From: Bacteroidales bacterium
GTDB lineage: Bacteria; Bacteroidota; Bacteroidia; Bacteroidales; WCHB1-69
Assembly: GCA_016285615.1 (NCBI GenBank)
Contig: JAEERB010000037.1
Span: 1 to 18,912 of the forward strand
Direction: 5' to 3'
Length of the DNA: 18,912 nucleotides
Shown piece after piece: positions 1-7,047 of the stretch (position 1 is its first letter; each line of letters starts with the position of its first letter). Below the pieces are notes generated by a model, which did no database searches, was not told where the DNA came from, and worked only from the letters and a program-made list of their open reading frames with translations. A program made the translations under genes and the position numbers.

Positions 1-774
1 GCCCGCTATACCTTCTCCGGAAAAGAGCGAGACGAAGAAACCGGCTTTAGCTACTTTGGCGCAAGATATTATAACTCAAGCTATTCCATTTGGCTCTCCG
101 TTGACCCGATGGCGGACAAGTATCCGAGTTTGAGTCCGTATGCGTATTGTGGGAATAATCCAGTGAAGTTGGTGGACCCGAATGGGGAGGACTACGATGT
201 TGTAGTGAATGATGAAAATATGACCATAACTATCAGGGCGACATATTATACAGCTAATGAGAACAAGGAAAAACTTCAGCAAGGATTGGATGCGTGGAAT
301 AGTCAATCAGGGAAATATTCATTTGAAATCGGAGAAAGGGAAGACAAAAGGTCCTATACTATTAATTTTGAGTTAACAATAGCCTCAGGCGATTTTGAAA
401 CAACGCAAGATGCCGTAGCTGCAATGCCTTTAGATGGATCAACCAACCTTTTTTCCATAAATGATAATATTGGAGAATCCAATAGGGGAATAATACAAGA
501 TGGAAAAAATATTATGGTAAAATCCGATGCTCCAGACAGGACAACAATCCATGAAATTGGACACTCATTAGGAATAGGACATTTTTCAGAAGGTGTTATG
601 CAGACAGGAGGAGATGGATCTGCTATTACAATAGATAACATATCGTCGTCAATAAAAGGTGCAGGCATGATGCGCATAGGCACTTATGTCGGCAAAAGCG
701 AATTAGAAGGGGTTGATGTTAGGTCAAAAACTCAATATGAAATGTTTGGAAAATTGAAAAAAGTGAAAAAATGA
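1..774 (+). CDS. Rhs-family polymorphic toxin, C-terminal part with metzincin-like tip (5' truncated by window)
   Basis: The frame is open from base 1, so the start lies outside the window; 257 codons are visible. Codons 1-66 are the conserved end of an Rhs/YD-repeat core: YTFSGKERDEETG, YFGARYY, SVDPMADKYP, SPYAYCGNNPVKLVDPNG. The core is known to form a shell around a variable C-terminal toxin. From about codon 67 the sequence becomes AT-rich and unlike the core. This tip contains HEIGHSLGIGH (codons 184-194, bases 550-582), the HExxHxxGxxH zinc motif of metzincins, followed by a Met at codon 200 (GVM) that could be the Met-turn. I infer a zinc endopeptidase effector, of the kind described among polymorphic-toxin tips as Tox-MPTase domains. 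The stop overlaps the next start (ATGA, 771-774), the usual arrangement for toxin and immunity genes. The target and the secretion route cannot be read from this fragment. Confidence 0.88.
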   Translation, partial: ARYTFSGKERDEETGFSYFGARYYNSSYSIWLSVDPMADKYPSLSPYAYCGNNPVKLVDPNGEDYDVVVNDENMTITIRATYYTANENKEKLQQGLDAWNSQSGKYSFEIGEREDKRSYTINFELTIASGDFETTQDAVAAMPLDGSTNLFSINDNIGESNRGIIQDGKNIMVKSDAPDRTTIHEIGHSLGIGHFSEGVMQTGGDGSAITIDNISSSIKGAGMMRIGTYVGKSELEGVDVRSKTQYEMFGKLKKVKK

Positions 775-1442
775 AAAAAAATAAACGTATTAAAACAATT
801 TCATGTATGTTGTTACTGACAACATACTGTTTACCATTTCTTTCCTATTCACAAAATGAGAGTTGCAGATCCAAAAATGTAATAATCTTAAATGAAAAGC
901 ATATAGATTCGCTCTTCTATTTTAGGAATCCACTTGTGAATGACCCTATGCTTATTAAAACGAAAAGTCAAAATAATTTATGGAAAAAGTCTTTTAGGAG
1001 TTCTTCTTTAGGAGGGTTTCTTAATTTAAATTTCAATTCTACTTTTTTTTGTCCGAGATTCTTTGGAGATTATGATTTCTTTCAATTGTTACCAGACTCC
1101 TATATTTTATGCCCTTATGTAGATATGATAAAAGAAATGGTCTTTCCTCTAACGGATTCCGTGACGCAAAAAAGAATATTAGATTTGCCTATGATATTGG
1201 ACTATATTCAGATAGATAAAGGTGTACAAGAAAAAAAGTACAACGGATATCCGTATTTTATCTATCATTATACTACGTCTTCTTTTTTGGAGGTTTCAGT
1301 AAATGTATCATACTACAATGAACTTTTCTCACGCTATGTTCTGACAGATCCACCTGCATGTTTGTTCTGTGACAAATCATTTCGTGATATGATGTACATA
1401 AAAATTTTAATACCGATGTCTGATAGAATGCAGAAGCAATGA
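771..1442 (+). CDS. Small exported protein, candidate immunity protein for the Rhs metalloprotease tip
   Basis: 223 residues that I do not recognise as a named family. The N-terminus is a signal peptide: basic MKKNKRIK, a hydrophobic core to about residue 24, and a likely signal peptidase I site after S-Y-S (residue 27). There is no convincing lipobox. The mature part is aromatic-rich with scattered cysteines (for example PPACLFCDKSF near residues 193-203). The start is fixed by the ATGA overlap with the toxin gene and implies coupled translation. The coding sequence is strongly AT-rich, like the toxin tip and unlike the core genes to the right, so both probably arrived together. Function is inferred from position only: genes immediately downstream of Rhs tips usually encode immunity proteins. 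Export would fit a toxin acting in the periplasm or outside the cell. It could equally be an unrelated cargo gene. Confidence 0.7.
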   Translation: MKKNKRIKTISCMLLLTTYCLPFLSYSQNESCRSKNVIILNEKHIDSLFYFRNPLVNDPMLIKTKSQNNLWKKSFRSSSLGGFLNLNFNSTFFCPRFFGDYDFFQLLPDSYILCPYVDMIKEMVFPLTDSVTQKRILDLPMILDYIQIDKGVQEKKYNGYPYFIYHYTTSSFLEVSVNVSYYNELFSRYVLTDPPACLFCDKSFRDMMYIKILIPMSDRMQKQ

Positions 1443-1454
1443 TTTCTCAAGATA

Positions 1455-1488
1455 GTGTTTCATCCAGTGTGTCTATAGAATGAAACAC
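1455..1488 (+). terminator. Inverted repeat after the toxin/immunity pair, possible terminator
   Basis: A perfect 9-bp inverted repeat, GTGTTTCAT (1455-1463) and ATGAAACAC (1480-1488), encloses a 16-nt loop and lies 13 bp after the stop of the exported protein. No clean T tract follows (the next bases are GAAATATTTCC), so termination would be weak. It might instead be the scar of an inserted element, since a transposase remnant begins about 60 bp further on. Confidence 0.4.
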
Positions 1489-1544
1489 GAAATATTTCCA
1501 CATTTTTCCTATCTTCGCCCCATGAACCTCACGCGCACATATTG

Positions 1545-1783
1545 CCCCTCTTTGCTAACGCCCCGCTGCCTCTCATGGATGGACATACGGGAACGGTCGT
1601 GTGCTGTCGTTCCGTATCCCCCGCGACCGTTACGGCAACTTTCATCCGGCGATACTGGCGATGCTGCGCGACCAGGAGGATGAGTGCGAGCGATTGGCTG
1701 GGACGCAATACAGCCGCGGACTGACGCAGGAGCAGGTCGGCGAAGTGTTCGAGGACATCTACGGCGCGCCCCCTCTCGAATAA
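1545..1783 (+). pseudogene. IS256-family transposase remnant (frameshifted, truncated)
   Basis: The frame beginning at 1559 reads YGNGRVLSFRIPRDRYGNFH, and then GTQYSRGLTQEQVGEVFEDIYG. This matches the IS256/mutator transposase block that links a G-x-T-Y-G-x-G-R stretch, the PRDRxGxF motif and the xYxxGLTxxxVxxxxxxIYG helix-turn-helix region. The expected Gly-His-Thr just before Tyr-Gly occurs only in another frame (MDGHT, ending about base 1589), so a frameshift lies near 1587. The reading stops at 1783 immediately after DIYG, giving about 70 of some 400 residues; the DDE catalytic domain is absent. GC content is much higher than in the flanking toxin genes. The remnant is non-functional and marks a past insertion at the border between the Rhs cassette and core genes. 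No terminal inverted repeats could be assigned. Confidence 0.8.
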
Positions 1784-1806
1784 CTATCAAAGTTTGTGAC
1801 AAGGTC

Positions 1807-1840
1807 AAAATAAAAAGGATGTGTCAACGAAAACACATCC
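1807..1840 (-). terminator. Rho-independent terminator of serS
   Basis: On the minus strand, 28 bp after the serS stop, GGATGTG and CACATCC (plus-strand 1834-1840 and 1817-1823) form a perfect 7-bp stem around a 10-nt loop, followed directly by TTTTTATTTT (plus-strand 1816-1807). This is a classic intrinsic terminator closing the serS operon. Confidence 0.85.
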
Positions 1841-1867
1841 TCTATTACTTTTATAGTGCGCTATTTG

Positions 1868-3139
1868 TTAGCCGATGATGTCAAAATTGGTGTACTTCCG
1901 TAGCACTTCTGGTATGACGATGCCTTCAGGAGTCTGGTTGTTCTCGATGAGGGCGGCCATGATGCGTGGGAGGGCGAGGGCACTGCCGTTCAGTGTGTGG
2001 GCTAAGCGGGTTTTGCCGTTCTCGTCTTTGAAGCGCAACTTCATACGGTTGGCCTGGAAACTTTCGAAATTCGATACCGAACTTACTTCCAGCCATCTCT
2101 GTTGTGCCTTAGAGTAAACTTCCAGGTCGTAGGTGAGGGCGGAGGTGAAGCTGATGTCGCCGCCGCAGAGACGCAAAATGTGGAAGGGTAATCCCAACTG
2201 GCGAATCAGAGAGGCCACATAGTCCTTCATCTTCTCCAGCGTTTCGTACGAGCGGTCGGGGTGCTCAATCTCCACGATTTCCACTTTATCGAACTGGTGC
2301 AGGCGGTTGAGGCCGCGCACGTCTTTGCCGTACGAGCCGGCTTCGCGGCGGAAGCAAGCCGAATAGGCGCAGTTGCGGATGGGGAAGTCGCTGGCTTTGA
2401 GGATGGTATCTCTGTAAATGTTGGTCACGGGCACTTCGGCCGTCGGGATGAGGTAGAGGTTGTCCACTTCGGCGTGGTACATCTGGCCCTCCTTGTCGGG
2501 CAGCTGCCCTGTAGCGTAGGCCGAGTCCTCATTTACCACATACGGAGGCTGGATTTCGGTGAAGCCATGGTCGATAGCCGACTCGAGGAAGAAGTTGATG
2601 AGGGCGCGTTGTAGGCGGGCACCTTTGCCTTTATAGACGGGGAAACCGGCGCCAGTGATCTTGCTGCCAAGGTCGAAGTCGATGATGTCGTATTTCTTCA
2701 CCAGCTCCCAGTGGGGCAGTGCGTCGTAGTCGAAGTTAGAGGCGTCACCTTCTTCGTAGATAATCTCGTTGTCCTCAGCGCCTTTGCCCGGGGCAACCGA
2801 GCTGTGCGGCATGTTGGGCAGCAGCACCATCTTGCGGTCAATCTCAGCGCTCTTTTCGGCGAGAGCAGTCTGCATATCTTTCTCGGCGGCTTTCAGTTCG
2901 GCGGTCTTGGCTTTCAGCTCGTTGGCTTCGGCTGCCTGGCCGTTGCGGAAAAGGTTGCCAATCTCCTTGGCTATGCGGTTCTGCTCCTGCAGGTTCTCGT
3001 CAAGTTTCTTCTTGGTATTTCTGATGACAACATCCAATTCGAGGATGTCGCGAATGATAGGGGCGGCGTCAAAATTCTTGATGGCAAGTCGCTCGATAAC
3101 AAATTGCGGGTTTTCGCGAATAGTTTGTATCTGTAACAT
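1868..3139 (-). CDS. serS: Seryl-tRNA synthetase
   Basis: 423 residues, the normal length for bacterial SerRS. The enzyme activates serine with ATP and charges tRNA-Ser and tRNA-Sec in the cytoplasm. Residues 1-110 are the charged two-helix coiled-coil arm that contacts the tRNA long variable arm (KKLDENLQEQNRIAKEIG and the Lys/Glu-rich stretch after it). The class II core follows: TAEVPVTN (residues 233-240) at the serine pocket, motif 2 CFRREAGSYGKDVRGLNRLH (262-281) with HQFDKVE, and motif 3 TLNGSALALPRIMAALIEN (382-400). The usual motif 3 Gly-Leu-Ala is Ala-Leu-Ala here, as I recall for Bacteroidota. The ATG is preceded by a weak AGGAAAAA stretch on the minus strand. It is the last gene of the DUF6089-cdd-serS run; the 75-bp gap before it has no recognisable promoter, so read-through from cdd is likely. 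Confidence 0.97.
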   Translation of the reverse strand: MLQIQTIRENPQFVIERLAIKNFDAAPIIRDILELDVVIRNTKKKLDENLQEQNRIAKEIGNLFRNGQAAEANELKAKTAELKAAEKDMQTALAEKSAEIDRKMVLLPNMPHSSVAPGKGAEDNEIIYEEGDASNFDYDALPHWELVKKYDIIDFDLGSKITGAGFPVYKGKGARLQRALINFFLESAIDHGFTEIQPPYVVNEDSAYATGQLPDKEGQMYHAEVDNLYLIPTAEVPVTNIYRDTILKASDFPIRNCAYSACFRREAGSYGKDVRGLNRLHQFDKVEIVEIEHPDRSYETLEKMKDYVASLIRQLGLPFHILRLCGGDISFTSALTYDLEVYSKAQQRWLEVSSVSNFESFQANRMKLRFKDENGKTRLAHTLNGSALALPRIMAALIENNQTPEGIVIPEVLRKYTNFDIIG

Positions 3140-3170
3140 GGTAGTATTTTGATTTTTTTCCTTTGGTCTC

Positions 3171-3197
3171 CATTACGCAAGCGTAGCGCAGCGGAAT
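3171..3197 (-). repeat. REP-like short palindromic repeat, copy 1
   Basis: Read on the minus strand, this 27-bp element begins ATTCCGCTGCGCTACG. It matches the element at 7801-7827 (plus strand) at 24 of 27 positions by my alignment. The ends are partly self-complementary (TTCCGC against GCGTAA, one mismatch). It lies 17 bp downstream of the cdd stop, in the same orientation relative to the preceding gene as the other copy. Confidence 0.7.
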
Positions 3198-3214
3198 CTC
3201 ATTGTTATTGTTTA

Positions 3215-3697
3215 CTATAAATAGTCGTTGGTGAACGAACAGGGTAGCAGGTCGGCGACGCTGTTGGCGACGTAGATGGGACCGTGTTCGGCGGCCATGA
3301 TGATTTCGATGTTCTGGCCGAACTTATGTTCGTACTCAAGCAGCGACTGGCGGCAGTTGCCGCAGGGCACGATGGGCTCTGTCAGCGGGTTGGCGGGGTT
3401 GACGGCCACGACGGCCAGCCGGCGGATGGCAGTGTCGGGGTGGTTGGCCACGGCGTAGTAGAGGGCGGTGCGCTCAGCGCAGAGTCCTGACGGGAAGGCC
3501 GCATTCTCCTGGTTGCTGCCTTTAAACACTTTACCGTCAACGAGCTGGAGCGCAGCTCCAACCTGGAAGTGGGAATACGGACAGTAGGCGTTGCGGGCGG
3601 CGTCGTCGGCCTGCTTCAGCAAGTCGGCCAGCTCGGCGGGCAGCTCCTCGCGGCGTTCGTAAACCTTGATTTGGGCGTTTAAATTTATGGTACGCAT
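3215..3697 (-). CDS. cdd: Cytidine deaminase
   Basis: 160 residues, typical of the small homotetrameric zinc cytidine deaminases that convert (deoxy)cytidine to (deoxy)uridine in pyrimidine salvage. The zinc and catalytic motifs are intact: CAERTAL (Cys73, with Glu75 as proton shuttle) and PCGNCRQ (Cys112 and Cys115). The substrate-pocket stretch YCPYSHFQVGAAL sits at residues 38-50 and NQENAAFPSGLCAE leads into the first zinc motif. The N-terminus (about 20 residues before the first family helix) is slightly longer than in the shortest homologues. The gene starts 10 bp after the end of the DUF6089-like gene upstream, so the two are co-transcribed, and serS follows after 75 bp. Confidence 0.96.
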   Translation of the reverse strand: MRTINLNAQIKVYERREELPAELADLLKQADDAARNAYCPYSHFQVGAALQLVDGKVFKGSNQENAAFPSGLCAERTALYYAVANHPDTAIRRLAVVAVNPANPLTEPIVPCGNCRQSLLEYEHKFGQNIEIIMAAEHGPIYVANSVADLLPCSFTNDYL

Positions 3698-3707
3698 GAT
3701 GCCTCCG

Positions 3708-4550
3708 TTAGTTTTTCTTTCCTAATCTGTGTTGCACTTTCTTGCGGGCGTTGTAGCGGATGTCGCAACTGCGGTCCTCATTGCCAATCTTGAAGGTGAT
3801 GGTGGCGCCTGCAAATGAGTAGAAGTCCTTGGTGGTGGAGTTGCCGCGACCGGCGCCGGCTTCGTGTAGCGTGGCGGAGCGGTCGGCCAGCTTGGCCACA
3901 AACTCGCCGCGGGCCTCCTGCAACAGGAAGTTGTCGTAGTAGGTGCCGCTCACATCGTCCAAGTAGTCGGTAAACGTGTAGCGCATGCCCCATTCCACGC
4001 CGATGCACATGAACTTGGCGATGTTCACCTTAAGTCCGATGCCGAACGGGATGGCGGCGTTGCACAGGGAGTAGAATTTGCGTTGTCCTTCCAGTCCCTG
4101 TCCTTCGGTGCCCAAGTGCTGCAGGTCGTACGACTGGCCGTCCAGTTCAGCACGCGGGTTGAACGAGAAGAGCGAGATGCCCGCAAAAATGTAGGGGGCA
4201 AAGTGGTTCTTCGAGGGCACGTTGTAAAGTTTCAGGAAGTTGAGCTCCACCTGCGCCGAAATCTCGGTGATGGGCGAGTTGAAACTTAGGTTGCGCTCGT
4301 ACCCCTTGTTCGTTTCGGCGTCGCTGGCCTGCACTTTACCGAAATAGACATTGGCTTTCAGCGCCCAACGCGGCGTGAAGTTGTAACGATAGACAAAGCC
4401 GCCTGCGAATTGCGATTGCTTGAAAACACCCGACGGGTTCAAATCACCCAAATAGAACGAAGTGCCTAGCATAAAGCCAATTTCCGACTTCTGGGCGAAG
4501 ATGGGCTGCAATGAAAGACAAGCGAAAATGATGAGGAATAATTTTTTCAT
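3708..4550 (-). CDS. DUF6089-like outer-membrane beta-barrel protein
   Basis: 280 residues with a signal peptide (MKKLFLIIFACLSLQPIFAQ, cut after about residue 19). The mature part shows alternating hydrophobic and polar strands ending in aromatic residues, as in small outer-membrane barrels: EIGFMLGTSFYLGDLNPS, FAGGFVYRYNFTPRWALKA, HFAPYIFAGISLFSF, IGVEWGMRYTFTDYLDDV. The opening G-x-x-x-G-x-x-x-Y-x-G-D-L-N and the V-Y-R-Y-N-F block fit the Bacteroidota DUF6089 family as I recall it. The role is unknown; the family is thought to sit in the outer membrane. A short basic tail (YNARKKVQHRLGKKN) follows the last strand. It is the first gene of the minus-strand run into cdd and serS, with a promoter-like TATTTTTG 55 bp upstream. 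Confidence 0.82.
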   Translation of the reverse strand: MKKLFLIIFACLSLQPIFAQKSEIGFMLGTSFYLGDLNPSGVFKQSQFAGGFVYRYNFTPRWALKANVYFGKVQASDAETNKGYERNLSFNSPITEISAQVELNFLKLYNVPSKNHFAPYIFAGISLFSFNPRAELDGQSYDLQHLGTEGQGLEGQRKFYSLCNAAIPFGIGLKVNIAKFMCIGVEWGMRYTFTDYLDDVSGTYYDNFLLQEARGEFVAKLADRSATLHEAGAGRGNSTTKDFYSFAGATITFKIGNEDRSCDIRYNARKKVQHRLGKKN

Positions 4551-4604
4551 TAGTAGCTGATAATCAATTTCCAGTGTGAAAAAGGTTCTCTTTTTTTGAA
4601 ATTA

Positions 4605-4612
4605 CAAAAATA
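4605..4612 (-). promoter_or_regulatory. Promoter -7 element for the DUF6089-like gene, cdd and serS
   Basis: The minus strand reads TATTTTTG, an exact match to the Bacteroidota -7 consensus TAnnTTTG, 55 bp before the start codon at 4550. I see no clear -33 TTTG at the expected distance. Confidence 0.55.
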
Positions 4613-4659
4613 GTAAATTTTCTGATATTAACGGAAAAGAGGTTGTTTGAATTGTATTT

Positions 4660-4773
4660 TGTGGAGTGAATAGTGAGGAGTGAGCAGTGAAAAGTTAAGA
4701 AGTTAAGGAACAAAGAAGTTAAGAAACTAAGGAGTTAAGAGTTATGGAGTTATAGAATTACTGAGTTATAGAT
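4660..4773 (+). repeat. Low-complexity purine-rich intergenic repeat, copy 1
   Basis: The region is built of variants of AAGTTAAGRAGTTAAGGA preceded by GTGAATAGTGAGGAGTGAG and followed by TATAGAATTACTGAGTTATA. It shares a 22-nt exact match (4690-4711 with 17810-17831) and the flanking words in the same order with the region at 17776-17903. Both copies point the same way and sit shortly upstream of a TAnnTTTG promoter. Confidence 0.8.
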
Positions 4774-4847
4774 GTTTCCATAATTCCATGATTCCATAAT
4801 TCTCTATATCTTTTTGAATTCTGGATTCTAAATTCTGAATTTTTTTG

Positions 4848-4855
4848 TACCTTTG
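4848..4855 (+). promoter_or_regulatory. Promoter -7 element of the mreCD-tpiA unit
   Basis: TACCTTTG fits TAnnTTTG and is embedded in TTTTTTGTACCTTTGCGC, a typical Bacteroidota promoter context. It lies 20 bp before the mreC ATG, implying a very short leader. No clear -33 element is seen. Confidence 0.7.
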
Positions 4856-4875
4856 CGCTTCAGAATCCAAACCTG

Positions 4876-5727
4876 ATGAACAATCTGATAGCCTTCCTAA
4901 AGCAGAATTTTCATTTTCTCCTGTTTTTTATTCTGCAGGTTATCGCTATTGTGTTGATATATAACAATATGAACTATCCCCACTTTGTGATGGGAACGCA
5001 TAGCAAGGCAGTAATCGGGCCGGTTTATAAGGGATGGCATGGTTTTGTGAAGCACTTTTCGTTAGAGTCTGAAAATGAGGCGCTTGTGATGCAAAATGAG
5101 CAGCTTATGCGTGCCATGCCCGAGAATTTCATCACGACGGACGATTCGACCTATAGTGTGGAAGGGAAGGAGGGGCGTGGCCGCCGCGCACGCACGGTGA
5201 AGCTGTACGAGTATATGCACGCTCATGTCATTCATAACACCATCCACAAGAAAAACAACTACCTGCTGCTCGACAAAGGTCGCGCCGACGGTATAGATGT
5301 CGATATGGCGGTCATCTCGCCCGAGGGTGTGGTGGGCGTTGTGAACGATGTGTCGGAGCACTTCTCGTCGGCCATCTCACTGCTGCACCCCGACTCGCGT
5401 ATCAGCGCGCGCATACTGCCTGTTAATCAGGTGGGTACGGTGCTCTGGGATGAGATTGACGCCGAGTACGCCTACTTGCACGACATCCCGCAGCACTGGC
5501 CGGTGAATGTGGGCGACACCGTGGTGACCAGCGGCTTCTCGAATGTCTATCCCAAGGATATCATGGTGGGCATTGTGTCTGAGGCCTCCAAAGATGCCCA
5601 TTCCAATTTCTATACGTTGAAGATCCAACTGTCGACCAATTTCAGTCGGCTGAATACGGTATATGTGGTTAAGAATCTCTATAAGAGTGAATTGGATACG
5701 TTAAAAACGAAGTTTAAAGATGAATAA
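4876..5727 (+). CDS. mreC: Rod shape-determining protein MreC
   Basis: 283 residues, usual for MreC. The short cytoplasmic N-terminus is followed by one membrane segment (about residues 13-30), an acidic helical linker (LESENEALVMQNEQLMRAMP, 63-82) and the periplasmic beta-barrel pair. Family signatures include NNYLLLDKGRADGIDVDMAV (127-146), SPEGVVGVV (148-156), LLHPDSRISARI (169-180) and GDTVVTSGFSNVYPKDIMVG (213-232). MreC scaffolds the elongasome, linking MreB and MreD to PBP2/RodA during side-wall synthesis. It has its own promoter just upstream and overlaps mreD by 8 bp. Unusually, mreB is not directly upstream: the neighbouring gene is divergent and unrelated. Confidence 0.95.
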   Translation: MNNLIAFLKQNFHFLLFFILQVIAIVLIYNNMNYPHFVMGTHSKAVIGPVYKGWHGFVKHFSLESENEALVMQNEQLMRAMPENFITTDDSTYSVEGKEGRGRRARTVKLYEYMHAHVIHNTIHKKNNYLLLDKGRADGIDVDMAVISPEGVVGVVNDVSEHFSSAISLLHPDSRISARILPVNQVGTVLWDEIDAEYAYLHDIPQHWPVNVGDTVVTSGFSNVYPKDIMVGIVSEASKDAHSNFYTLKIQLSTNFSRLNTVYVVKNLYKSELDTLKTKFKDE

Positions 5728-6244
5728 GATACTGAGAGACAACCTGCTTCGCTTCGCCATCTTGGTGCCGGTTCAAATACTGATTTTGAACTATGTTCAT
5801 CTTTTCGGCTTCCTCAACCCCTATCTCTACCTGATGGCACTGCTGCTGCTGCCCTTCAACATGCCGAAGTCGCTGCAGTACGTCATTGCCTTTGCCACTG
5901 GCCTCATCATCGACATCTTCTCGATGAGCTACGGCATTCACGCTTCGGCATCGACACTTATCATCTTCTTGCGGCCGTTCTTCCTACGTATGCTCGACGG
6001 CACCCGCGCCACCGAACTGGGCAATGCCCCTCTGCCTGGTATCAAGAGTTTCAGTTGGATTGCGACCTACACCGCCGTGCTGGTCTTCATACACCACTTC
6101 ACCGTGACGATGCTGGAGGTGTTCACCTTCCACAACTTCTGGCGCCATTTCGGCTCAGCCGTCGCCAACACTATCTTTACATCGTTCTGCATAATTTGTT
6201 TGGAATATATATTTCTGCCCGCTAAAAATCAGCGAGCTAATTAA
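5720..6244 (+). CDS. mreD: Rod shape-determining protein MreD
   Basis: 174 residues and almost entirely hydrophobic, with roughly five membrane helices, as expected for MreD, the small inner-membrane partner of MreC. Recognisable blocks are ILNYVHLFGFLNPYLYLMAL (residues 22-41), LPFNMPKSLQYVIAFATGLI, the D-I-F-S-M-S-Y-G-I-H-A-S-A-S-T segment typical of Bacteroidota MreD, and a final hydrophobic helix before FLPAKNQRAN. It starts inside the last codons of mreC (8-bp overlap), so translation is coupled. tpiA follows after 20 bp, where mrdA (PBP2) and rodA would be expected in many relatives. Identification rests on topology and position, since MreD sequences are poorly conserved. Confidence 0.9.
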   Translation: MNKILRDNLLRFAILVPVQILILNYVHLFGFLNPYLYLMALLLLPFNMPKSLQYVIAFATGLIIDIFSMSYGIHASASTLIIFLRPFFLRMLDGTRATELGNAPLPGIKSFSWIATYTAVLVFIHHFTVTMLEVFTFHNFWRHFGSAVANTIFTSFCIICLEYIFLPAKNQRAN

Positions 6245-6264
6245 CTTTAATTAATAATAAAAAG

Positions 6265-7041
6265 ATGAAACCAAAATTAGTTATTGGAAACTGGAAAATG
6301 AACGAGACCTTTGATGAGGCTCAAGATCTGATTATAAACATTGCCGAATCTTTAGAAAAGTTAACACTTGAAACAGAGGTGGTTATGTGCCCTCCGTTCC
6401 CCTATTTGGAGCTGGCTACCGACCATGCCGAAGAGAACGACTTTCACGCCGGTGCACAGAATTGCAGCGAGTATGAGAAGGGCGCCTATACAGGTGAGGT
6501 GTCGGCCAAGATGTTGGCCTCGTTGGGTGTTGAGTTCTGCATTGTAGGCCATTCCGAGAGAAGAAAATATTTCAACGAGTCGAACCAGACTATCGCCGCC
6601 AAGGTGGACCGACTGCTCGAGGAGGGATTGGTGCCCGTGGTTTGCTGCGGTGAACAGCTTGAGGACCGCAAGGCCGAGAACCATTTCAAAGTGGTGGAGA
6701 AACAGATTACCGAATCGCTGTTCCACCTCGACAAAGAGCAGTTCGAGCAGGTGGTGATCGCCTACGAGCCCGTGTGGGCTATCGGTACGGGCGAGACGGC
6801 CACGCCGCAACAGGCCGAAGATATGCACGCTTTCATCCGCTCGCTGGTTGAGAAGAAGTATGGCACCGAAACGGCCTACAACACCTACATTTTGTACGGT
6901 GGCAGCTGCAATGCCAAGAACGCCCTCGACCTCTTTGCCCAAGCAGATGTGGACGGTGGACTTATTGGTGGCGCTTCGCTGAAAGCCGAGGATTTTGTAA
7001 CCATTATCGAAGCCGCAGAAACTGTGGTTAAAGAAAACTAA
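6265..7041 (+). CDS. tpiA: Triosephosphate isomerase
   Basis: 258 residues. This cytoplasmic TIM-barrel dimer interconverts dihydroxyacetone phosphate and glyceraldehyde 3-phosphate in glycolysis and gluconeogenesis. All key residues are present: GNWKMN (Asn9, Lys11), IVGHSERR (His96 electrophile), AYEPVWAIGTG (Glu168 catalytic base, then flexible loop 6), YGGSCN, and the phosphate-binding GGLIGGASL near the C-terminus. The ATG is preceded by AATAATAAAAAG, AT-rich with no Shine-Dalgarno sequence, as is usual in this phylum. Only 20 bp separate it from mreD and 6 bp from the thioesterase gene, so it probably belongs to the mreC transcript. Confidence 0.98.
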   Translation: MKPKLVIGNWKMNETFDEAQDLIINIAESLEKLTLETEVVMCPPFPYLELATDHAEENDFHAGAQNCSEYEKGAYTGEVSAKMLASLGVEFCIVGHSERRKYFNESNQTIAAKVDRLLEEGLVPVVCCGEQLEDRKAENHFKVVEKQITESLFHLDKEQFEQVVIAYEPVWAIGTGETATPQQAEDMHAFIRSLVEKKYGTETAYNTYILYGGSCNAKNALDLFAQADVDGGLIGGASLKAEDFVTIIEAAETVVKEN

Positions 7042-7047
7042 ATCAAG

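Larger units (their letters stand above)
4551..4875. other. Intergenic region between divergent DUF6089-like gene and mreC
   Basis: This 325-bp gap holds no gene. It contains a minus-strand promoter motif near 4605-4612, a purine-rich low-complexity repeat (about 4660-4773), an AT-rich stretch with repeated short words (ATAATTCCATGATTCCATAA at 4780-4799, and ATTCTGGATTCTAAATTCTG), and the plus-strand mreC promoter motif at 4848-4855. Confidence 0.75.

Noticed and set aside
1480..1683. Plus-strand frame starting in the inverted repeat, and the minus-strand frame 1509-1808
   Set aside because: Both overlap the transposase remnant in other frames; their products are Arg/Pro-rich and look like noise from a GC-rich fragment.
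6361..6942. 193-codon minus-strand frame over tpiA
   Set aside because: Antisense to a complete triosephosphate isomerase; His/Leu-rich shadow without motifs.
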